Positions 57,424 through 64,000 of a stretch of DNA of 64,000 bases are shown here, one piece after another; the first letter of the stretch is position 1; the number at the start of each line of letters is the position of its first letter. The DNA comes from Prevotellaceae bacterium. GTDB taxonomy: Bacteria; Bacteroidota; Bacteroidia; Bacteroidales; Bacteroidaceae. Position numbers and translations under genes: made by a program. The stretch is from positions 90,193-154,192 of the forward strand of contig JAQXTH010000034.1 in assembly GCA_029219385.1 (NCBI GenBank). The letters run 5' to 3'. The notes under the pieces are model-generated. The model was not told the origin of the DNA and ran no database searches. It was given only the letters and a program-made list of their open reading frames with translations.

Positions 57424-59586
57424 ATGAAAGTCTGTTTTTCCTTCTACAAATTACTGCTGTTTGTCATTGTTGGGCAATTATGCCTTGTCTCTGTTGCACA
57501 ACAACGTGATATTAATGATGTGTTGAATATTATAGAAACACGCGGAAACAAATTGTTGGGCCATAGAGCCATCGATGCACTGAAGAGCAAAAGTTTTTCT
57601 CAAAAGGCAAATGCTATTGTCCCGGCAAGTGACATTAAATCACTCAACACCACGGCAAATGCTTCGGGGGCCGAGGCGTTTTATGTTTATAATGCTGACG
57701 GCGACAATGGTTTTATTATCGTGTCGGGCGATGAGCGCATGTCTCCCGTGTTGGCCTATTCCAATCAAGGCAATCTCAATCTCGACAGTTTGCCCGACAA
57801 CGCCAAAGCGTGGTTGCTGGCATATATCGGTGAGGCAAAAAGTCTGGATTCTCAAACACATACTCTCAACAAGCAGTATGTGAAATCCGACGATTATCTT
57901 GCACCGCTTTTGTCTACTCAATGGGGACAAAGTTTTCCTTATAATGCGCTCTGTCCTTATTATGCAGAAGGCAGACAAGCGGTAACCGGCTGTGTGGCAA
58001 CCTCAATGGCTCAGGCAATGAACTATTATCGTTTCCCAACCTCAGGCACCGGTTCACACTCTTATACCACCGCCACTCATCATATCTCTATGAGCAAGGA
58101 TTTTTCTGCCACTACGTTTAAATGGGATTTGCTGAAAAATTCTTATCCGGCAGACGGAAACACCGAGGAGGAAGTTGAGGCTATTGCCGATTTGATGCTC
58201 ACTTGTGGCGTGAGCGTGGATATGGACTATGATTCCGAGAGCGGTAGTTCCAACACTGACAACATGAATGCTTTGGCAAAATATTTTGGTTATGATAACG
58301 ATATGTATATCGCCCACAAGGATTTCATGACCGAAAACGAATGGCACAACCTTTTGTTGAGTGAACTTGATTCATATCGCCCATTGATGTTTTCTGCCGA
58401 AACACCCAAAGGTTATGGTCACGCTTTTATTATCGATGGCTATCAGGCCGATGAGGGAGACTATCCGTTTTATCATGTAAACTGGGGTTGGAAAGGTAAT
58501 GCCGACGGATTTTTTAAGATGAACAACATGAACGACGGACAAGACGTAGACGACAACTATATACTCAATGTTTCGACAATCGCCAATTTCATGCCCGACA
58601 ACAACAAGGAGGACAACGTTTGCTTTTTGCAAATTCGTTCTTTAAAACCAAACTCAAATACGATAGACTTGGGGGCAGGTGAAAAACTCACTCTCAAATT
58701 AGACACTTTGATGAACGGCAGCAACAAAACATTTAACGGAAAAATCAAATTCTGTTTGAGCGATGCCGGCAATACCAAAACCACAATATACACATTTGCT
58801 GTCAGTGACGTAAAGACAAGTTATTTTGCATCTATGGAGAGTATTCAATGCAACATTCCCAATTCAATGGACGATGGTCAATATACACTCGAAGTATATG
58901 CTTGTCCCGATGGCAGCGATACTGAGAGCCGCGTTTCGTGTGGCAATAATCCCATTACGATAGCCCTCACAAACAACAAGAATTTCTTCTACCCCTCAAT
59001 TATGGCCACCGAAGTGGAAGTCGCAAGTTCAGGCAAAAACAGTTTTCAGATGTCGGCAACAAATCTGTGTAACATGGGTGACGTGACATTCAATGGAGTA
59101 GTTCAAATGCTCATCACCGATAACAACGACAAAACTATTGCCACATTCGGAAATAAAGTAAACATCAACAATCTCAATACTTATGGTTATCTTGCACGCA
59201 CATATGATTTCTCGGGAACCGTGCCGTCTGATTTGCCCATTGGAGAATATCGCCTTCACCTTGGAGCACAACAAACGGGTTATTCCAATTGGAGTCCGGT
59301 TGAGAAATATGTTATTGAGGGCGGATATATCACCAATCTGGGGATTGATGCCTATACAACCTTTTGGCTCACCGACAGCGGCGTAACACTTGACGACCCA
59401 TTTGGCAGAGGCGATGTAGACTGCGATGGTAAAGTCAATTCGGCAGATATCATTGCAATATATAATTTCATCATAGATCCATCAACATCGGGCGTTGATG
59501 AAAAGCGGGTTGATATTAACGGCGACGGAACTGTAAACTCTGCCGATGTTACTGCTACATACAATATTATTATTGGCAAAAACTAA
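57424..59586 (+). CDS. C10-family (streptopain-like) cysteine protease with C-terminal dockerin-like repeats
   Basis: Prodomain ending FIIVSGDERMSPVLAYS; LLSTQWGQSFPYNALCP, TGCVATSMAQAMNYYRFP, GHAFIIDGYQ, NWGWKGNADGFF; duplicated DxDxDGxVNSADIxAxYNxII. Confidence 0.92.
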   Translation: MKVCFSFYKLLLFVIVGQLCLVSVAQQRDINDVLNIIETRGNKLLGHRAIDALKSKSFSQKANAIVPASDIKSLNTTANASGAEAFYVYNADGDNGFIIVSGDERMSPVLAYSNQGNLNLDSLPDNAKAWLLAYIGEAKSLDSQTHTLNKQYVKSDDYLAPLLSTQWGQSFPYNALCPYYAEGRQAVTGCVATSMAQAMNYYRFPTSGTGSHSYTTATHHISMSKDFSATTFKWDLLKNSYPADGNTEEEVEAIADLMLTCGVSVDMDYDSESGSSNTDNMNALAKYFGYDNDMYIAHKDFMTENEWHNLLLSELDSYRPLMFSAETPKGYGHAFIIDGYQADEGDYPFYHVNWGWKGNADGFFKMNNMNDGQDVDDNYILNVSTIANFMPDNNKEDNVCFLQIRSLKPNSNTIDLGAGEKLTLKLDTLMNGSNKTFNGKIKFCLSDAGNTKTTIYTFAVSDVKTSYFASMESIQCNIPNSMDDGQYTLEVYACPDGSDTESRVSCGNNPITIALTNNKNFFYPSIMATEVEVASSGKNSFQMSATNLCNMGDVTFNGVVQMLITDNNDKTIATFGNKVNINNLNTYGYLARTYDFSGTVPSDLPIGEYRLHLGAQQTGYSNWSPVEKYVIEGGYITNLGIDAYTTFWLTDSGVTLDDPFGRGDVDCDGKVNSADIIAIYNFIIDPSTSGVDEKRVDINGDGTVNSADVTATYNIIIGKN

Positions 59587-59600
59587 TTTGTAGCCATAAA

Positions 59601-59637
59601 AACAGTGCCGCGAGAAAATATTTCCCGCGGCACTGTT
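59601..59637. terminator. Bidirectional terminator between convergent genes
   Basis: AACAGTGCCGCG-loop-CGCGGCACTGTT. Confidence 0.8.
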
Positions 59638-59652
59638 TGCGTTTGTAGGTTA

Positions 59653-62600
59653 CTATTTCTTAACCACTTTGTTGTTTATAATATAAAGTCCGTTTTCAGG
59701 TGTCTTGACACTGCGGCCTTGAAGGTCATAGACTTTTTCATTGTCTGAAGAAACCATTGCAGATATATCTTCGACACCATCTATAAGATTGTCGAAATCA
59801 AACGTGTAGTATTGCAAATCGGGCATTTCGGCACTCTTGGCTATATATATCTCATTGTCGGAAACGATATTGCTGAGCAGCGCGCGCTTCATTTTCGCTT
59901 CGCCGTTGGAGGTGGTGAGAACGTAGTATTCGTTTTTCTTGAGTGTGGACGGCTTAAACAGGCAACCGCTAAAGATGTTTTTGCCCACATAGGTTTGCTG
60001 ATTGTTCGACACAATGCCAAATACAATGTTTTCAGAGGGGTTTCCTTTTATAAGTATTGGAGTGAGGGCAGGAATTGTGTCTTTTACGGAAGCTAGTTTC
60101 ACCACTCCATCATCGGTGACTCTATAGGCAACATAAACCTCTCTGCCTTCGGGAACGATAAGGTCAAAATCCACATAGAGTTGGGCAACGCCCACGTTGT
60201 TTGTGCGCACAGTATATTCGTTCACCTTGTCGATGGTCCACAACGCTTCTGCATTTCCGGCAGCAACAGAGGCTGCAGAACTGCCACTGATACCTACGGC
60301 GTATGTGGGATAAGAGTGGTCGGAGAAATTGAATATGCCCGGCGACTTTTCTGTGAGATAATATTTGGCGGCATTGTCGGGTGTCGTGGTGGGAATGGGA
60401 CCGCCCTTAGGACTTCCGGTTGTGTTTTTGGGAAGCATGGAGAGGCTTTTGCCCTGAGAAGAAACGATCACGCCTTCGCCCGAGTAGTTCACTTTCCACA
60501 CCATTCCGGGCTTGATGGTGCTTGAAGCTGTGGCAGTAAGGCCGGTGGATGTCATGCCGAGGTTTGTGGCAGACGTGGCAGAAGCAGAAGTGAATTTGTA
60601 AACATTTTTAGTGTCGAGCTCAAGCAACTTAATGTTTTCTACGCCCTCAATAAACTCCATTATGTTTTCGCTTTTAACATCACCACCGTTATAGAGGGTT
60701 TCAAGGCGTGTCTTGGTTTCAGACTCTATGCTGCCAATGCGCCCCTCCGGGACATCAAGAAGCGACACGAAACGTGTTTTGGCAGCCTCGAGACGCTCAT
60801 TGGTGAAACTTTTCTCAACTATGGCAAGTGCCTCGGCATTGTCGGGGCGCATATAGTAGTCTTCGAGGAGATAAAATCGTGAGTTGTCGTTAAGCGTTCC
60901 CCACGAAAATGGGTTGGCGAGCGAAGTGTTGAGATTTAAATAACTATTAAATTCGGCAGCACCCTGTTTGGCAGAACGTAATGAACAGCCCTTGCCCGAA
61001 ATACCAACGGCAAAGGGGTATGGTTCGTCGCTAAACCAGTTTTGGCTTTCGGGATTGAGATATTTCTTCAAACCAATGTTATAGACATATACATTTTCAA
61101 ACTTGTCGCTGCGAACAATTTGCCATGTGTTGAGCGGCTCGGTGGCAGAAGCATTTCCTTTGGCGTAGTCGAGAGCCGTGGCGGCAGAGGCTCCCTTGGC
61201 AACAAGACCGTTTTGAATGTCTGCGCAAAGAAAACCATAGCCGGCACAGTTTTGCATCATATAAGCCTTGGTGGCTGTGATGTAGGAAGTGGCTGACGCG
61301 CGACCATACATGAGTGGGAAGCAATCACGGTAGATGCGGCGTATTTCGGCAGAGAGCAAATCCACGTTGGTGCATGAGCCGTTGTCATAGATATATTTAA
61401 GGCGGGCGATGTCTTCGGTCTTGTAAAACTGAAGAGCGTTTTCATTGTCAATAATCTCTTTGGCAACAGCCTTGATTTTGTCGAGATCATAGTCTCCGCG
61501 GAAAGCGAGAGTAGAAATTTTGAGCCTTGCCGAAGCATGGGAGTTTATTTGCTCGTGGAAGAAAAGTTTGAAATATTGGCCTCTGATGGTGACAGGCAGA
61601 GTAACTTCGTTGTCGTCTTCGTTGTTGATAAACACATCTTTTGCTCCGAGTGTCCAATTCTCGCCATCGCCCGAGGTGTAGGCATCGACATAGCGCACAC
61701 GCGAATTATAGCCGTCGGGGTGATGAATGCGGAAAGAGTTGATTGGCACTTCGCCACTGTTGGATTTAAACACAATCTCATGGCCTCCGGCCGAAGTTGA
61801 CTCCCAATAGCTATATTTGTTATCGTTGAGAAGGCTTGAGCCTCCCGATCCCGTGGCGCTCACCACAGTCCAATTGCTATAGGGATATTCTTCGCTGTTT
61901 CTGTTAAACTCTTCGTTTAGTGAGAAATGACGCCACAGTTGTGCTGCCTTGTCTATGCGTTTGTTGAGTGGGTCGAGGTTAATTGTGTCAACAGCGATGT
62001 CTGTTTTGGGCAGTCCTGCCACGTTGCCGCTGTCGGTGGCAAGTCCCCAGCCGCCATAGGTCATCTGGAAAGCGTTTTCATATAGGTTGGTCGTGCCGCT
62101 ATAGCGGTCGGTGCGCGTGGTGCGGTCACCATAGTGATTGAAGCCCACTTTGTTGCGGTTATACCACTTTCCCGAAGCTGCTGAGCGCATATAACCGTGG
62201 CGATAATACACCTTGTGGGGTTGGTGTCCCTCGCTACCGCCAAAATTCTCTATAAACGAATACCACGAGCCCATCATCTCATTCTTGCAGGCTTCGCGAA
62301 TGGTGGCAAGATAAGTCCACGCTGAGTCGGAAGCCATCTTATACCACACGGTCAGCAGGGTGTTTTCCACATCGTGGGCCTCATACTCACCCGAGTTGAT
62401 GTTTTTCTCTATTTCGGTGGCACTCTCCGGTCGTGCGTTTACAAGAAATTGCACCCATTCGTCCGAACGCCACCAGGTCGTTTCGTTGTTGAGCTGAATG
62501 GTGCCCGAAGAGCCCTCGCCGCCACCATGTCCGCTCACTCCGAGGTGGTTATAGTCATATACCTTTGCACGCAGATAGTGGGGCAGGTTGGGGTCTTCGT

Positions 62601-63369
62601 CTGTATTTCCCGAGTCCCAACACGAGAAGAGCACAGTGCGGTTAAAGCCGTCGCCCACACGTCCTAACGTCTGTATGCCCATATAGCACTGAAGAGTGGC
62701 AATGGTGCAGTAGTAGTCGGCGGGGTGCTGATATGCGCGAGGCACGAGCACCTCTTGATAGGCCCAGTCGTAGGCTTGTCCTGTCGGTGCATCGGGTATG
62801 GTGGAAGCCCATGTGAAAAGGTGTTGCCCATATCCGCCTTGGGGGTGTTGGAGAATGGGAAGTTCCGAAGTGCGTTGAAAAATGAAATATTTCACGTTGG
62901 TGATATACGACCAGTTGTCACACTTCAATTCAAAACGATAATATTCGTCGGCGGGAAAATTTGTGTGAGGAAGCAAGTCAGCCTTAATTTCTTTGCCGGT
63001 CAGGGCAAGTGTAGTGTTTTGTGTCTCTGCGGTGCAAAGGGTGTCTCCGGTGCTCACGCGAGTGACCGTAAGTGATACTTTTGGCATACGCGCATATTTG
63101 GGCGTATAGACAAAATCGGCGCGCGCTCCGGTTTCAGGAATGCGCAGATAATAGACAAGACTAAGCCCTGAAGATGGCGTGGACAGCGACGTTATCACGC
63201 CTTTGGTTTCTTGTTTGGAATAAAAATCTCCGTTTTGGAATTTATAACACCAGTTTCCCCAAGCAGTGTCGGCTTTGGTCTGGTATGTCTGTGCCGTTAA
63301 ATTGTTGCAAGAAAACATTCCTGCCACAATAACAGACATGGTAATAAAAAAGTTTGTAAATTTTTTCAT
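59653..63369 (-). CDS. Large secreted protein: DUF3472/DUF5077-like, F5/8 type C-like region, C-terminal T9SS-type tail
   Basis: N-terminal signal; SLVYYLRIPETGARADFVY; WASTIPDAPTGQAYDW..VLFSCWDSG; EYPYSNWTVVSATGSGGSSLLNDNKYSYWES discoidin-like; C-terminus VYDLQGRSVKTPENGLYIINNKVVKK. Confidence 0.7.
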   Translation of the reverse strand: MKKFTNFFITMSVIVAGMFSCNNLTAQTYQTKADTAWGNWCYKFQNGDFYSKQETKGVITSLSTPSSGLSLVYYLRIPETGARADFVYTPKYARMPKVSLTVTRVSTGDTLCTAETQNTTLALTGKEIKADLLPHTNFPADEYYRFELKCDNWSYITNVKYFIFQRTSELPILQHPQGGYGQHLFTWASTIPDAPTGQAYDWAYQEVLVPRAYQHPADYYCTIATLQCYMGIQTLGRVGDGFNRTVLFSCWDSGNTDEDPNLPHYLRAKVYDYNHLGVSGHGGGEGSSGTIQLNNETTWWRSDEWVQFLVNARPESATEIEKNINSGEYEAHDVENTLLTVWYKMASDSAWTYLATIREACKNEMMGSWYSFIENFGGSEGHQPHKVYYRHGYMRSAASGKWYNRNKVGFNHYGDRTTRTDRYSGTTNLYENAFQMTYGGWGLATDSGNVAGLPKTDIAVDTINLDPLNKRIDKAAQLWRHFSLNEEFNRNSEEYPYSNWTVVSATGSGGSSLLNDNKYSYWESTSAGGHEIVFKSNSGEVPINSFRIHHPDGYNSRVRYVDAYTSGDGENWTLGAKDVFINNEDDNEVTLPVTIRGQYFKLFFHEQINSHASARLKISTLAFRGDYDLDKIKAVAKEIIDNENALQFYKTEDIARLKYIYDNGSCTNVDLLSAEIRRIYRDCFPLMYGRASATSYITATKAYMMQNCAGYGFLCADIQNGLVAKGASAATALDYAKGNASATEPLNTWQIVRSDKFENVYVYNIGLKKYLNPESQNWFSDEPYPFAVGISGKGCSLRSAKQGAAEFNSYLNLNTSLANPFSWGTLNDNSRFYLLEDYYMRPDNAEALAIVEKSFTNERLEAAKTRFVSLLDVPEGRIGSIESETKTRLETLYNGGDVKSENIMEFIEGVENIKLLELDTKNVYKFTSASATSATNLGMTSTGLTATASSTIKPGMVWKVNYSGEGVIVSSQGKSLSMLPKNTTGSPKGGPIPTTTPDNAAKYYLTEKSPGIFNFSDHSYPTYAVGISGSSAASVAAGNAEALWTIDKVNEYTVRTNNVGVAQLYVDFDLIVPEGREVYVAYRVTDDGVVKLASVKDTIPALTPILIKGNPSENIVFGIVSNNQQTYVGKNIFSGCLFKPSTLKKNEYYVLTTSNGEAKMKRALLSNIVSDNEIYIAKSAEMPDLQYYTFDFDNLIDGVEDISAMVSSDNEKVYDLQGRSVKTPENGLYIINNKVVKK

Positions 63370-63451
63370 TTTGTTTGGTTGTTTAATTGTCTTATCACTC
63401 TTAGACTTTTAGACTCTTAGTCTCTTAGACTTTGTCTTTCTGAATGCAAAT

Positions 63452-63658
63452 TTAGAAAAAATATTCGGATAAGGCATTATACAAAGGGCCTTTTTCTACA
63501 TAGTATTCATTGTCGCAAGAGATATGCAATGAATATTCAACTGTATATAAACTTTTTTGGGGTGAGTTAAGTTTGGGTTGTCCGGCCTTCACCCTCTCTG
63601 CAATTTGCAAAGCGACATCTTTTGGAGAAAGGAAACTAAATGCTATTATATTATTCAT
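63452..63658 (-). CDS. Small ORF, possibly a truncated HTH (HipB-like) remnant
   Basis: N-terminus FSFLSPKDVALQIAERVKA resembles the start of HTH_XRE antitoxin-like proteins, then diverges. Confidence 0.25.
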   Translation of the reverse strand: MNNIIAFSFLSPKDVALQIAERVKAGQPKLNSPQKSLYTVEYSLHISCDNEYYVEKGPLYNALSEYFF

Positions 63659-63893
63659 TGTTTTGATTTTTTCCTATCTACAAACAAAAAATTGTTCATT
63701 ATAAAGAAATGATTTATCGGTGTCTGCAAAAACCTTATAGATGTTTTAGTTTGTCCTTTCTACAAAGAGGGGATAGAAAATTCAGTTCTGCCTTGTCTCT
63801 CCATGGAAAAACGCGGGTCAGTAGAAATTTAGTGGGGATAGGCATATAATTTTGAAATACACTACAAATAGTAGATAGCTATAAGAAGCCAAA

Positions 63894-63930
63894 CAGGAGA
63901 CAAACCTTTGAGAAAAAGGATTGTCTCCTG
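63894..63930. terminator. Hairpin
   Basis: CAGGAGACAA-loop-TTGTCTCCTG. Confidence 0.6.
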
Positions 63931-63953
63931 TTATAATTGGCAGATTTAATTAG

Positions 63954-63961
63954 TATTTTTG
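63954..63961 (+). promoter_or_regulatory. -7 element TATTTTTG for a gene beyond the window end
   Basis: TAnnTTTG match. Confidence 0.4.
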
Positions 63962-64000
63962 CCATGTCTATCGTCGGATTCTCTTGTTTATTTTTGCAAC

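Overview
The gene content (gld/por type IX secretion operon, TAnnTTTG-type promoters, C10 protease) indicates a Bacteroidales-type chromosome, probably Prevotella-like. This is inferred from gene families, not from a search. Conserved segments: nadB, dacB-like, mscS-like, cysS (6.9-14.0 kb); alkaline phosphatase, argB, speA, aroK, topA (35-42.4 kb); an ECF sigma module and nhaD-like antiporter (44.2-47.3 kb); and a phosphoethanolamine-transferase-like gene, an acyltransferase and porP/gldKLMN (47.8-56.9 kb), followed by a C10 protease and a giant DUF3472-like secreted protein. Accessory or unusual segments: (i) 0-5.8 kb, a sigma-factor-led minus-strand operon with FHA, caspase-like, PP2C and Ser/Thr kinase genes; (ii) 5.8-6.9 kb, a gene-free AT-rich region with DnaA-box-like motifs and a 22-bp tandem array (candidate oriC); (iii) 14.9-16.5 kb, a radical SAM/SPASM enzyme beside a small protein with three YGP-type motifs (candidate peptide-modification cassette); (iv) 17-34 kb, a large minus-strand locus headed by a divergent sigma-like gene and encoding three different NTPases (HerA/DUF87, Hsp70/actin-fold, classical AAA+), two HExxH proteins and many small membrane proteins (best candidate for an undescribed system); (v) 34.28-34.75 kb, directly upstream on the same strand, a ~465-nt candidate structured ncRNA with its own promoter and terminator. 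All calls come from reading the sequence. No database search was run.
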